Shown here: positions 52,262 to 60,533 of the stretch, piece by piece
Position numbering within the stretch: the stretch's first letter is position 1
Layout: each line of letters starts with the position of its first letter
Source of the DNA: Candidatus Methanoperedens sp.
GTDB lineage: Archaea > Halobacteriota > Methanosarcinia > Methanosarcinales > Methanoperedenaceae
Direction: 5' to 3'
Assembly: GCA_023249105.1 (NCBI GenBank)
Contig: JAHFDG010000012.1
Coordinates: 1-64,000, forward strand
Length of the DNA: 64,000 bases
Notes under the pieces: model-generated
What the model was told of the DNA's origin: nothing
Databases searched by the model: none
Seen by the model: only the letters and a program-made list of their open reading frames with translations
Made by a program: the position numbers and the translations under genes

Positions 52262-52300
52262 GTTCTCCCGCAGATAAAGTTGCGGGAGAACCTATTTTTT
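52262..52300 (+). terminator. Intrinsic-type terminator hairpin
   Basis: GTTCTCCCGCA (52262-52272) pairs perfectly with TGCGGGAGAAC (52281-52291) around an eight-base loop, followed by CTATTTTTT. It closes the PstS-receptor-small protein operon. It is the clearest terminator in the window. Confidence 0.8.
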
Positions 52301-52370
52301 AATAGTACATTCAATAGTTTAATGGGGTAAATGATATAGACAAGGGCAAGAACTTTCTATGGCATTTTCA

Positions 52371-52922
52371 TTATTTCCCACAGCAAGTTGAATTTTTGCT
52401 TTTAGAAGAACTGCACGTAGATTCTTTCCTTGATGCCTTTTCATCAGTTGACGCACTATTTTTAATATGCCCTGCCACTACAGCCTCAGCCACAGTGCGG
52501 GCACATTCCCCGAGTTCTTCCTCTGAAACTTCATCTATCCCGAAAGGAAGGGAAGCTTCATAGAGCGTATCAGCCTGGACTATTTCAGGGCACAGGCCGG
52601 GCAATACGCCTTTCATCATCCTTGAAGAGCAGGATATAAAGCATCCTTCAATGGCAATCGTTTTGTTTGCCCTTCTGACCAGGTTTCTTTGCCCCGTATC
52701 CTTCGTAAAGGCGCCGCCGAGACAGATGCGTACAGTGTTTTCGCGGGCAAGCCGGTGGGCTACGAGGTTTGCCGCTATTCTTGCAACCTCGCCTTTCGCG
52801 CATGCTCCCTCGCATGCCATGACTGCAATCCTGGGAGGGTTTGTGGAATGTTTCTCTGCATATTCCTCGCATGCGGGGCAGGTTTTTTCTACCTTTTCGA
52901 TTTTGATTGTTTCATAATTCAT
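52371..52922 (-). CDS. DGC-domain putative zinc-binding protein
   Basis: The 183-residue protein starts MNYETIKIEKVEKTCPACEEYAEKH, a Cys pair, followed by IAVMACEGACAKGEVARIAANLVAHRLA (about 32-60), FTKDTGQRNLVRRA, and AIEGCFISCSSRMMKG (about 90). It ends in a Cys/Ser-rich tail. The conserved CEGAC and the DGC-type GCFISC features mark the DGC family, called putative zinc-binding and often found near arsenic or metal genes. It stands first in the arsenic and mercury region, divergent from an ArsR-type gene. Function unproven. Confidence 0.75.
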   Translation of the reverse strand: MNYETIKIEKVEKTCPACEEYAEKHSTNPPRIAVMACEGACAKGEVARIAANLVAHRLARENTVRICLGGAFTKDTGQRNLVRRANKTIAIEGCFISCSSRMMKGVLPGLCPEIVQADTLYEASLPFGIDEVSEEELGECARTVAEAVVAGHIKNSASTDEKASRKESTCSSSKSKNSTCCGK

Positions 52923-53037
52923 ATTTCGCCTCTCTTACACCATTTTTAAGTTTCAAATCATATAAACCATAAAACCGGTTATCAAGATAAATTGAATTCA
53001 GGGAAAATATTTATCCTACAAAAACTCTCTGTTTTGC

Positions 53038-53400
53038 ATGCAAATAAGAAGATGTTGCCCGGCTGATTGCGCAATCAAAAGTGATTGGGAAACTGAACTT
53101 CAAGCGGAAAATGATTTGTTGGAATCAAATAAATTTCATAAAACAAGTACAATATTAAAACTTCTGGGTAATCCATCAAGATTAAAAATAACTCTTCTGC
53201 TTTTAAACAGAGACCACTGCGTTTGTGAAATAATTTACATATTAAATGAAAAACAAAATCTGGTTTCATCTAATCTGGGTATATTAAAAAGATTCAAAAT
53301 AATAGACTCCTACTATCGTTCTAAGCATAAATATTATAAACTGAATGATAATGCGATTGGTATAATCAGATTAATAAAAGAAAGTTTGATTGATAAATGA
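53038..53400 (+). CDS. arsR: ArsR/SmtB-family regulator (copy 1)
   Basis: The 120-residue protein has a winged helix-turn-helix: LKLLGNPSRLKITLLLLNRDHCVCEIIYILNEKQNLVSSNLGILKRFKIIDSYYR. CVCE in the recognition region (about 60) is the classic ArsR metalloid-binding position, and the N-terminus adds CCPADC. It divides divergently from the DGC gene (116 bases), so the spacer should contain its operator. Likely senses As(III) or a soft metal ion. Confidence 0.85.
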   Translation: MQIRRCCPADCAIKSDWETELQAENDLLESNKFHKTSTILKLLGNPSRLKITLLLLNRDHCVCEIIYILNEKQNLVSSNLGILKRFKIIDSYYRSKHKYYKLNDNAIGIIRLIKESLIDK

Positions 53401-53489
53401 AACTTACTTTTTCGTGGCAAAATTCAACTTTTTTTGATATTGGGGTTATGCGCTTATTTATATCGGCATCTTTAATCCGAGCATATGAA

Positions 53490-53783
53490 ATGTTTGTCGA
53501 ACGAATAGAACAGGTGCTTCCCTGCCTTTCAGATCCATGGAAGCTTCGGATAATCGCTTATCTTGACACTCCTCCTGACCTGAAAGAGCTTGCGGAAACC
53601 CTTAAAGCGCGCTATTCCGAAAGCCTTGGGGTTGTATTGGTGCGTCTTGGGAGGCGTGAGGTAAATTTTTTCGCAAGCGGCAAAGTGACTATCAGGGAAG
53701 TTAATGATATAGAAGAAGGGAAGAAGCTTGTGAATTCCATACTTGCCATGGCAGCGCAAAAGCAGATACTTAAAGAGCAATAA
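53490..53783 (+). CDS. Small conserved-looking protein, possibly TBP-like fold
   Basis: The 97-residue product begins MFVERIEQVLPCLSDPWKLRIIAYLDTPPDLKELAETL. A strand-rich part follows: GVVLVRLGRREVNFFASGKVTIREVNDIEEGKKLVNSIL. The string xVNFFASGKVTIREVNDxEEGKKLV recalls the half-fold of TATA-binding-protein-like domains. The ATG at 53490 is preferred over 53397: ATTTATATC at 53455-53463 would place the start nearly leaderless. It precedes sufC by 61 bases. Function not assigned. Confidence 0.55.
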   Translation: MFVERIEQVLPCLSDPWKLRIIAYLDTPPDLKELAETLKARYSESLGVVLVRLGRREVNFFASGKVTIREVNDIEEGKKLVNSILAMAAQKQILKEQ

Positions 53784-53844
53784 AGTAGAATAATGAACTA
53801 TCAAAGCTGCGAATGAATAAAATATTGTATTCGGGGAGGAACAT

Positions 53845-54561
53845 GTGGCCTTACTTAAGATTAAAAATATAACATATAGAGTACCAGAAAAGGAGATATT
53901 TTCAAATCTTTCTCTTGTCGTCGAAAAAGAAGAAGTCCACGCAATTCTCGGTAAGAATGGAACAGGAAAAAGTACACTTGCTTATCTGATAATGGGATGT
54001 GAGGGTTATGTCCCGGATTCGGGAAAGATACTGTTTGAAGGAAAAGTCATCAATGGTCTTAAGCTCCATGAAAGAGCGCAGCTCGGAATAACTCTTGCAT
54101 GGCAGGAACCGGTGAGGTTTGAGGGTATTTCAGTCAGGGATTTCCTCATACTGAAGAATAAAGAAGCTGATCCCTCGCCTTATCTTGAAATGGTAGGACT
54201 TTTACCTGAACTTTATCTTGGCAGGATAATGGATAAAACCCTCAGTGGCGGCGAAAGAAAAAGGATAGAACTTGCCTCCATTGTAGCGCTTCAACCAAAA
54301 TTTGCAATCCTCGACGAGCCCGACTCAGGCATAGATATGCTCTCGATACAGGATATATTAAATGTTATCGCAACTTTAAAGAAAAACGGGGCGTCGGTGC
54401 TTTTAATTACCCACAGGGAGGAAATCGCGAAAATTGCGGACAGGGCTTCCCAGATATGCAACGGCAAAATAGTATGCACAGGCGCTCCTGATAACGTTGC
54501 AGAGTATTATAAAACACGAAAATGCGAGATATGCAGCAGCGAGGAATGTGTATATGTCTGA
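53845..54561 (+). CDS. sufC: Fe-S cluster assembly ATPase SufC
   Basis: SufC is the ABC-type ATPase of the SUF scaffold. The 238-residue product starts at GTG 53845. It shows Walker A GKNGTGKS (about 33), Q-loop LAWQEP, signature LSGGERKRIELAS (about 133) and Walker B ILDEPDSGIDML, all typical. The end overlaps the SufB/D gene by eight bases. A two-gene sufC-sufBD set is usual for archaea. Confidence 0.95.
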   Translation: MALLKIKNITYRVPEKEIFSNLSLVVEKEEVHAILGKNGTGKSTLAYLIMGCEGYVPDSGKILFEGKVINGLKLHERAQLGITLAWQEPVRFEGISVRDFLILKNKEADPSPYLEMVGLLPELYLGRIMDKTLSGGERKRIELASIVALQPKFAILDEPDSGIDMLSIQDILNVIATLKKNGASVLLITHREEIAKIADRASQICNGKIVCTGAPDNVAEYYKTRKCEICSSEECVYV

Positions 54562-55489
54562 ACTTGAAGATTTGATGAAAGTATTTGGAGAATCCGGCGG
54601 TGATAAAAGCATTCTCGGAATACATGATATAGCTCACCTCGTTGCAAGCGGTCATAAAATATTAAGCATGAGGGCAGTTGAGGGAATAGAGGTAAAGGCA
54701 GAAGAAACCGCTACCGGAATTGATGCAAATATCAGGATTCTTGAAGGAATAATCCTAAAACATCCGGTACATATTTGCTTTGGCGTACTGCACAAAAAGG
54801 GGATACAGGAAATAAAGATGAACGTCCAACTTGAAAAAGATTCTTCTGCAGAATTTATCGCGCACTGCATATTCCCGAAAGCGGAAAAAGTACGGCATAT
54901 AATGGATGCAGTCGTTGAGATTGGTGAAAATTCGAAGATGAAATATTCTGAGATACATTATCATGGAATCTCCGGGGGAATAGAAGTTATCCCAAAAGCA
55001 GTTGTCAAGGTTGGTAAAAACGGCAGGTACTTAACGGATTTTTCACTGACCACCGGAAGGGTCGGGAAACTTGGTATAGATTATACCGTAGAAGTGGGTG
55101 AAAATGCAGTAACCGAGTTAATTGTGAGGGTGTTCGGTCATGGCAATGATGAGATAAAGATACAGGAAAAGGTCGTTCTTAAAGGTGAAAATTCTAAGGG
55201 TCTCATAAAAACAAGGGTTGCCATCGAAGACAAATCCCAGGCTGAAATAACAGGCATCACCGAAGGCAACGCAAAAGGTGCCAGAGGTCATGTTGACTGT
55301 TTGGAGATAATAAAGGACGGCGCCGTTGGAAAAGCAATACCCATTGTGAGCGTTTCACATCCCCTGGCGAAAGTAACGCATGAAGCAGCCATCGGGAGCG
55401 TGGATAAAAAACAGCTTGAAACACTCATGGCACATCGGCTTACACCAGAGGAAGCTGTGGATATAATTGTGAGGGGTATATTGAAATAA
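54554..55489 (+). CDS. SufB/SufD-family Fe-S assembly scaffold
   Basis: The 311-residue protein begins MSELEDLMKVFGESGGDK and carries the beta-helix core of SufB/SufD: IHICFG..., YSEIHYHGISGGIEVIPKAVVKVG, RGHVDCLEIIKDGAVGKAIPIVSVSHPLAKVTHEAAIGSVDKKQLETLMAHRLTPEEAVDIIVRGIL. The end sequence HEAAIGSVDKKQLETLMARGL-type is diagnostic. It is shorter than bacterial SufB (about 470), typical for archaea with one scaffold subunit. It forms a complex with SufC and supplies [4Fe-4S] clusters for the many Fe-S enzymes here. Confidence 0.93.
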   Translation: MSELEDLMKVFGESGGDKSILGIHDIAHLVASGHKILSMRAVEGIEVKAEETATGIDANIRILEGIILKHPVHICFGVLHKKGIQEIKMNVQLEKDSSAEFIAHCIFPKAEKVRHIMDAVVEIGENSKMKYSEIHYHGISGGIEVIPKAVVKVGKNGRYLTDFSLTTGRVGKLGIDYTVEVGENAVTELIVRVFGHGNDEIKIQEKVVLKGENSKGLIKTRVAIEDKSQAEITGITEGNAKGARGHVDCLEIIKDGAVGKAIPIVSVSHPLAKVTHEAAIGSVDKKQLETLMAHRLTPEEAVDIIVRGILK

Positions 55490-55531
55490 AATGTGCTAAA
55501 TATTAAAGGAAATAAGTAAAATGCAAGATTT

Positions 55532-55906
55532 ATGATTAATCAATGTTTATGTGAATCCAAAACCGCAAAACTATGTTGCCCGGGCGATGAAAAACTTCGG
55601 AATGAATGGCTTTTTAGTCTTGAAAACGAACACGAACCATTAAGGCAGACATCAAAGGAAATTGCAAAGAAATTGAAGCTCCTCTCAAATTCCAACCGCC
55701 TGGAAATTCTGTTGATGCTTGAGCAGCGGGAACACTGTATGGATGAGATTGCACGAAAACTAAATTCTAAAAAACCGGCTATTTCCTATCACCTGTCACT
55801 CCTGAAAAAACACGGTATGGTTTGCGTAAAAAAACGCTCCCGGTTCACCTTTTATTCGCTTTCTCACAGCGGTAAGAAGGCTATCGCGGCTTTTGAAATG
55901 ATATAA
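55532..55906 (+). CDS. arsR: ArsR/SmtB-family regulator (copy 2)
   Basis: The 124-residue protein has an N-terminal Cys-rich stretch (CLCESKTAKLCCPGDE). The winged helix then reads LKLLSNSNRLEILLMLEQREHCMDEIARKLNSKKPAISYHLSLLKKHGMVCVKKR. It lies directly before the arsenite transporter gene and 42 bases after the suf scaffold. It should regulate acr3; the several Cys could bind As(III). Confidence 0.88.
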   Translation: MINQCLCESKTAKLCCPGDEKLRNEWLFSLENEHEPLRQTSKEIAKKLKLLSNSNRLEILLMLEQREHCMDEIARKLNSKKPAISYHLSLLKKHGMVCVKKRSRFTFYSLSHSGKKAIAAFEMI

Positions 55907-55968
55907 TTCAAATTTTTTTGAATCCATATAGGGGGTTTTATTTCACAAAGAATACATGAACGGAAATA

Positions 55969-57006
55969 ATGGATGAAAAACTCTCGTGGATTAGCAAATA
56001 TCTGACTTTCTGGATTCTTCTTGCCATGGCAGGCGGAATAATTGCCGGCGCTGTCTATCCGGAGATAGCCGCCATACTTGACGCTGTCCGCATCGAACAG
56101 GTTTCGCTTCCTATCGCTATCGGGCTTATCTGGATGATGTATCCGCCCCTTGCCGGCGTGAAATACGAGGAACTCTCAAAAATGAGGAAGCAGGGGAAAG
56201 CTTTGACCGCATCAATTATCCAGAACTGGATTATCGGTCCCGTTCTCATGTTCGCGCTTGCATGGCTCTTCCTCCCGGACATGCCCGAATACCGCATTGG
56301 ATTGATACTGATAGGTCTTGCCAGATGCATTGCCATGGTGCTTGTCTGGAACCAGCTTGCTGGCGGGGATAACGACCTGTGTGCTGTTCTTGTAGCTATG
56401 AATTCCCTCTTCCAGGTTGCGCTTTATTCGGTGCTCGCGTATGTATTCATCACAGTACTGTCCACATGGATTGGCGGTGCGGGAGCCGGGGCAATCGTAA
56501 ATATATCCATATGGCAGGTAGCAAAGGCAGTTTTCATATATCTGGGCATTCCTTTTATTGCAGGCATAATAACGCGGTCAGTTCTGTTAAAAAAGAAAGG
56601 GAAAACGTGGTATGATGATGTGTTCATGAAAAAGCTCGGCCCGACAGCGCTTATAGGACTGCTATTCACAATCATAGTCATGTTCTCTCTGAAAGGCGAA
56701 AAGCTCGTCGAGCTCCCACTTGATGTTTTCAGGATAGCAATACCGCTGCTTGCTTATTTCTCCATAATGTTCGCCTTATCCTTTTTTATGTCTTACAGGC
56801 TGGGATTTTCCTATGACCAATCCACGACGCTTGCTTTCACTGCGACAAGCAACAATTTTGAACTTGCAATCGCTGTAGCTATCGCAGTGTTCGGCATCGG
56901 CTCAGGCGAGGCATTTGCTGCTGTGGTAGGTCCGCTCATTGAAGTGCCCGTAATGCTGGGATTGGTGCATGTTGCAAGGAGAGCAAAGGTGATGTGGTTT
57001 GAATAA
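55969..57006 (+). CDS. acr3: Arsenite efflux transporter Acr3
   Basis: The 345-residue, ten-helix protein is of the bile acid/arsenite permease superfamily. It has the functional Cys in [22 protein letters not shown] (about residue 112) and the conserved Glu in [16 protein letters not shown] (about 302). Acr3 pumps out As(OH)3. It is next to ArsR and converges on the hgcAB genes. It supports arsenic exposure as a selective force for this region. Confidence 0.95.
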   Translation: MDEKLSWISKYLTFWILLAMAGGIIAGAVYPEIAAILDAVRIEQVSLPIAIGLIWMMYPPLAGVKYEELSKMRKQGKALTASIIQNWIIGPVLMFALAWLFLPDMPEYRIGLILIGLARCIAMVLVWNQLAGGDNDLCAVLVAMNSLFQVALYSVLAYVFITVLSTWIGGAGAGAIVNISIWQVAKAVFIYLGIPFIAGIITRSVLLKKKGKTWYDDVFMKKLGPTALIGLLFTIIVMFSLKGEKLVELPLDVFRIAIPLLAYFSIMFALSFFMSYRLGFSYDQSTTLAFTATSNNFELAIAVAIAVFGIGSGEAFAAVVGPLIEVPVMLGLVHVARRAKVMWFE

Positions 57007-57026
57007 AAGGGAATTGAATTAAAAAA

Positions 57027-57040
57027 CCGCAGATGAACGC
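57027..57040 (+). repeat. Short copy of the cgcagatgaa repeat
   Basis: CCGCAGATGAACGC matches the family at 23072-23101. It lies between acr3 and the convergent hgcB stop. Confidence 0.5.
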
Positions 57041-57053
57041 ATAGAGGGATACA

Positions 57054-57377
57054 TTATGATTCCTTTTTTCCTATCTGCAGAATCTCAGGTTTAGAGTCAC
57101 AAGAACTACCGCAACCGCATGTTGCTTCCTTTTGTCCTCTTACAGCTGCCCATATCATTGCAGATGCACATCCAACGCCGCTGTCAACTTTGATGGCTTT
57201 TGTGGGACAGTTGAGCTGACAGGCTCCACATTCCATGCATGCTTTTGGGTTCACTAATTGTGCTACCTTTCCACTCGTATTGAATACACCATGTGGACAT
57301 ACTTTGCTGCACATCCCACAGTTAATACACAATCTCGGATCATATTTCAGGGTGTTTGAATCATACGAATTGAACAT
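57054..57377 (-). CDS. hgcB: Mercury methylation ferredoxin HgcB
   Basis: HgcB supplies low-potential electrons to HgcA and may handle Hg. The 107-residue product begins MFNSYDSNTLKYDPRLC, with two [4Fe-4S] motifs CINCGMCSKVCPHGVF (about 17) and CMECGACQLNCPTKAI (about 48) in a canonical 2x[4Fe-4S] arrangement. C-terminal cysteines VGCASAMIW and TCGCGSSC follow, as in the family. It overlaps the hgcA stop (TGATG), and GGAGGAATG lies just upstream. The identification is very strong together with hgcA. Confidence 0.95.
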   Translation of the reverse strand: MFNSYDSNTLKYDPRLCINCGMCSKVCPHGVFNTSGKVAQLVNPKACMECGACQLNCPTKAIKVDSGVGCASAMIWAAVRGQKEATCGCGSSCDSKPEILQIGKKES

Positions 57378-58390
57378 CACATTCCTCCAGATATTTTCAG
57401 TAATGACAACACAATTACCAGGATAATTCCGATTCCGAACATCCATGCCATTTTTGGAACATAGGTAAATATTTCGCGCTTAACCCCTATCACCGAGGTA
57501 AAAGTTGTAGAACCTGTAAAGTTCAATGCCAAAAAGGCAGTTACAGGCGGCATGGTCAGCATATAAGTCAATGCCCAACCGGAACGCAACCACAAGGCTT
57601 CACTCATCATGCCATAAAACGCGTTCATGGCAAACGATAGCGCCATCAGTCCACCTATAATGAATCCCTTTGTGCTAAAATCTGTTGTTGGGATCCATGG
57701 CAACAGGATTGGAAATAAAACCACTCCGGAAAGGATGACTGTGATGGCAGCCGCTGCCGCCGTGTAGCTCCCCACAAGTGACAGGATCACGGATACGATT
57801 AACATGGGTATAAGGATATAGTTCATCTCAACAGGAATAAGGACAATGCGGTCAAGAAGGGTAAAGCGTACGCGGCGCATTTCTTCTGTAGCCTGATGCG
57901 TTTTAAGATACTCCGGTAGATCAGAAGCTCTCACTGGCCCGAACTCGAGTTTGAATCCAGAACGCGCCCTGACCTCTTGGGCAGATACTCCCGTCGCGCC
58001 CAGTTGGGGAACGATAAGTATTCTGTGGCTGACTACATCATGAAGTTTTACTGTCTCGATGCGACGCACGATCTCATCAGTCCCAAATGTACCTTTCCCG
58101 GCAGCGCACCATACATTAATGCCTCTGGTGTCAAGAACGAGAATATAGGCATCAATGCCAGACAATGCTGATCTTAAGGCATCAAAGCTGAGGGTATAAT
58201 TTGCGCTGGCAAAGACTGGTGAATCTTTTGCAGGTTTTCCCAGGGCGTATAGCCCGGGTGCTATTAAATGCCCGTTTCGATTTACTCCAAGACGAGCCAT
58301 AAAATGATCCATTCTATTGGCGAACGTTATGTCGCCGGAAGTGGATTTGATATCAATTTCTTTCGTTATTGTTCCAGATAAATTTTTCAA
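57377..58390 (-). CDS. hgcA: Mercury methylation corrinoid protein HgcA
   Basis: HgcA is the corrinoid methyltransferase that makes methylmercury. It has a soluble corrinoid domain (about 1-180) with the diagnostic cap-helix motif INVWCAAGKG (Cys near 95), followed by the expected five membrane helices. TTG 58390 is preferred as start because GGAGGAG lies about six bases before it; GTG 58396 is possible. hgcB follows by overlap; the AbrB-like gene precedes it by 58 bases. HgcA's usual methyl donor is methyl-THF or a related pterin, so in this archaeon it could draw on the methane-oxidation methyl pool (inference). Confidence 0.96.
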   Translation of the reverse strand: MKNLSGTITKEIDIKSTSGDITFANRMDHFMARLGVNRNGHLIAPGLYALGKPAKDSPVFASANYTLSFDALRSALSGIDAYILVLDTRGINVWCAAGKGTFGTDEIVRRIETVKLHDVVSHRILIVPQLGATGVSAQEVRARSGFKLEFGPVRASDLPEYLKTHQATEEMRRVRFTLLDRIVLIPVEMNYILIPMLIVSVILSLVGSYTAAAAAITVILSGVVLFPILLPWIPTTDFSTKGFIIGGLMALSFAMNAFYGMMSEALWLRSGWALTYMLTMPPVTAFLALNFTGSTTFTSVIGVKREIFTYVPKMAWMFGIGIILVIVLSLLKISGGM

Positions 58391-58448
58391 TGTCACTCCT
58401 CCTCATTAATGTAAACTTTACAGCAAAGTTCAAGAAATTGGTTTATAT

Positions 58449-58724
58449 TTATTTTTCGAATATATCCTTCATCACCGGTCCAAGCATGCCCTTTACAAGC
58501 TCTGCGAGCTTCTCGACCTTTATCAAAGATATACAGCATACTTCACCGTCTTTTTCCCAGCTTACAACAGCCAGCTTATCGCCGGATTGAATTTTTGCTT
58601 TTTCTCTTATCTCTTTGGGAAGCACCGTTTGCCCCCTATCATCTACGGTTATTACAGATTCTACTTTGCAGCAACCCATTTCTGAAGGGGCACAGCATGA
58701 TTTGTTTTCATCTTTCTTTGCCAT
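58449..58724 (-). CDS. AbrB-like HgcAB-associated protein (HgcC-type)
   Basis: The 91-residue protein begins MAKKDENKSCCAPSEMGCCKVESVITVDDRGQTVLPKEIREKAKIQSGDKLAVV, an N-terminal Cys-rich segment (SCCAP, GCCK) followed by an AbrB/MazE-type swapped-hairpin DNA-binding fold and a helical tail. AbrB-like proteins of this type are annotated as HgcAB-associated (HgcC). It is the first gene of hgcC-hgcA-hgcB. The Cys motifs suggest sensing of Hg or a related thiophile. Start 58724 is preferred to 58751 since the conserved sequence and a GGATGAT site begin there. Confidence 0.85.
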   Translation of the reverse strand: MAKKDENKSCCAPSEMGCCKVESVITVDDRGQTVLPKEIREKAKIQSGDKLAVVSWEKDGEVCCISLIKVEKLAELVKGMLGPVMKDIFEK

Positions 58725-58755
58725 TTTATCATCCTGGTGGCAAATATGCATTCTG

Positions 58756-58785
58756 AATATTTATACTTTTTCTGATAAATCAGAA
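58756..58785 (-). promoter_or_regulatory. Promoter and palindromic operator of the hgc operon
   Basis: TTCTGAT-AA-ATCAGAA (58770-58785) is a near-perfect 16-bp palindrome. On the minus strand TATAAATA near 58756-58765 gives a TATA box about 35 bases before the start, with the palindrome just upstream. An identical palindrome sits at 60548-60563 ahead of arsM. Binding by the ArsR or AbrB-like protein is inferred. Confidence 0.6.
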
Positions 58786-58885
58786 TAAGCGGAAAAAAGA
58801 ATGGGTTTGAAAACCGGCAAAATTCCTTAGAAAAGTTGTGTCCCAGATTTGACAGGGTTTAAGCGTAATCCGAGTTCTATCGACC

Positions 58886-59461
58886 CTATCTTAGCCATTT
58901 CACTTCAGGCTCGTTTCTTATTAGCATTGCGGTTTCACCACGCGGATATCCGAATATCAGCGGAGCAACCGCTTTATAGCCTGAAGGCGCACCAAGCTCT
59001 TTCAATATCTTTTCATCCATGAGAGCAGGCATCGCAAACCCAATCCAGCAGCTGCCGATACCTATTGAATGCGCTGCAAGCATCATGTTCTGAGCAGCCA
59101 TCGCGCAGTCCCAATCTGCGGTAAGGGATTTTTTATTTCCAAGGATTATTACAAGCAAAGGAGCATTATAGAACAGGCTTGTACCCTTTGTTTTGAGAAA
59201 AGAAATGAAACCAGGTGCTTTCCTGGGATCATCGACCATCTGTTCGGCAAGCGGGATCATCGCCTTTTTACCGTTTTCAGAGAGCTTTTGAATCACTTCT
59301 TTGTTCTTTATCACCAAAAAGCTCCAAGGCTGCATATTCATACCAGATGGGGCGTATCTTGCGCAGTCTATCAGGAATTTTATTTCCTCATCCGGCACCG
59401 GATCTTCCTTATAGTTCCTTATGCTTCGTCTTGTTTTGATGATTTCGATTATGTCTTTCAT
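58886..59461 (-). CDS. Nitroreductase-family flavoprotein
   Basis: The 191-residue FMN enzyme has the family's motifs TRRSIRNYKEDPVPDEEIKFLIDCARYAPSGMNMQPWSFLVI, the central NKKSLTADWDCAMAAQNMMLAAHSIGIGSCWIGF and APLIFGYPRGE. Substrates of this archaeal group are unknown. It lies 31 bases after arsM on the same strand, so it may belong to the arsM unit. It could reduce oxidised organics or serve a redox step for thiols, but no direct evidence. Confidence 0.9.
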   Translation of the reverse strand: MKDIIEIIKTRRSIRNYKEDPVPDEEIKFLIDCARYAPSGMNMQPWSFLVIKNKEVIQKLSENGKKAMIPLAEQMVDDPRKAPGFISFLKTKGTSLFYNAPLLVIILGNKKSLTADWDCAMAAQNMMLAAHSIGIGSCWIGFAMPALMDEKILKELGAPSGYKAVAPLIFGYPRGETAMLIRNEPEVKWLR

Positions 59462-59492
59462 AATAACTCACCCATATTTAGCTCATTCCCGG

Positions 59493-60320
59493 TTATCCTA
59501 TTTTTCTTCCCTGTACCCTTATGCTAATGATAGACTTCCCGATTTCTTCAACTTCTTCTATCGGTATCTTAAGTTTCTCAATGACCTCCTTTCCGACCGG
59601 GTCATTTGAAATAAATTCTACAGGAAAAGTCTTTTCATCAAGTACTTTTATCTCACCGAAACCTGCGTTCTTTATTGTTTTTAAGTATTCATCCTTCATT
59701 GCTGCACCTGCAATGCAACCGACATAAGCATGGATTGAATCCCGGACATTTTCGGGAAGTTCCTTTAACAGCACGATATCTGATATCATCATCCTGCCGC
59801 CCGGTTTGAGCACCCTGAATGCTTCTTTAAAGACCCTGCTTTTATCGGGTGCAAGGTTTATGACGCAGTTTGAGATCACAACATCGACTGAATTATCAGC
59901 CGCGGGCAAATTCTCAATTTCCCCGAGCCTGAACTCCACGTTCGAATAATTCCCTTTCCTTGCATTTTCCCTTGCCCGATCCAGCATCTGGGGTGTCATA
60001 TCTACTCCTATGACTTTCCCTTCTTTCCCTACCCTTTTGGCTGCAAGGAAGCAGTCAAACCCGGCGCCTGAGCCAAGATCAAGCACTGTTTCCCCTTCTT
60101 TTAACGACGCCAAAGCCAGCGGATTCCCGCATCCGAGACCCAGGTTTGCACCTTCTGCCACTGATCTAATCTCCTCATCGCCATATCCTATTCTTTTGCT
60201 GATGACCTCTGCCCTGTTCCCGCCGCAGCAGGAAGGTGCAGGAGCGTAACTTGAGCCTTTATCCTTGGCTATACTACCGTATCTTTCCCGTACTACTGTT
60301 TTTATTTCCTTTTGTTTCAT
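59493..60320 (-). CDS. arsM: Arsenite S-adenosylmethionine methyltransferase
   Basis: ArsM methylates As(III). The 275-residue protein has the N-terminal Cys pair APSCCGGNRAEV (about 30), SAM motif VLDLGSGAGFDCFLAAKRVG (about 75), DVVISNCVINLAPDKSRV (about 147) and HAYVGCIAGA (about 195), thus the Cys set needed to bind arsenic. The start overlaps the truncated AbrB-like gene by four bases, and GGAGG in that gene's end supplies the ribosome site. Together with Acr3 and ArsR it defines an arsenic detoxification island. Confidence 0.96.
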   Translation of the reverse strand: MKQKEIKTVVRERYGSIAKDKGSSYAPAPSCCGGNRAEVISKRIGYGDEEIRSVAEGANLGLGCGNPLALASLKEGETVLDLGSGAGFDCFLAAKRVGKEGKVIGVDMTPQMLDRARENARKGNYSNVEFRLGEIENLPAADNSVDVVISNCVINLAPDKSRVFKEAFRVLKPGGRMMISDIVLLKELPENVRDSIHAYVGCIAGAAMKDEYLKTIKNAGFGEIKVLDEKTFPVEFISNDPVGKEVIEKLKIPIEEVEEIGKSIISIRVQGRKIG

Positions 60321-60502
60321 TCTGTTTCCTCCTTGTATTTATCCATCGCCAGTTTATCACCAGCGTGAATTTTTCCTATTTCTTTGCTCTCTTTTGGAAG
60401 CACTGTCTGCCCCCTCTCATTTACAGTTTTTACAGACTCTACTTTGCAGCAGCCCATATTTGCAGGGGCGCAGCAGGATTTGTTTTCATCTTTCTTTGCC
60501 AT
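60317..60502 (-). pseudogene. Truncated copy of the AbrB-like HgcC gene, now a leader peptide for arsM
   Basis: The 61-residue frame repeats the first 50 residues of the AbrB-like protein at 58449-58724: MAKKDENKSCCAP and GCCKVES are identical, then VNERGQTVLPKESKEIGK diverges. It stops after GDKLAMDKYKEETE, losing the rest of the fold and the helical tail. The end contains AAGGAGGAAACAGAATGA, the arsM ribosome site and overlapping start. It carries the same operator upstream. It may act as a Cys-rich leader peptide; its loss of the fold makes DNA binding unlikely. Confidence 0.7.
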
Positions 60503-60533
60503 TTTATCACACTGGATTCCAAATGATTGTTCT

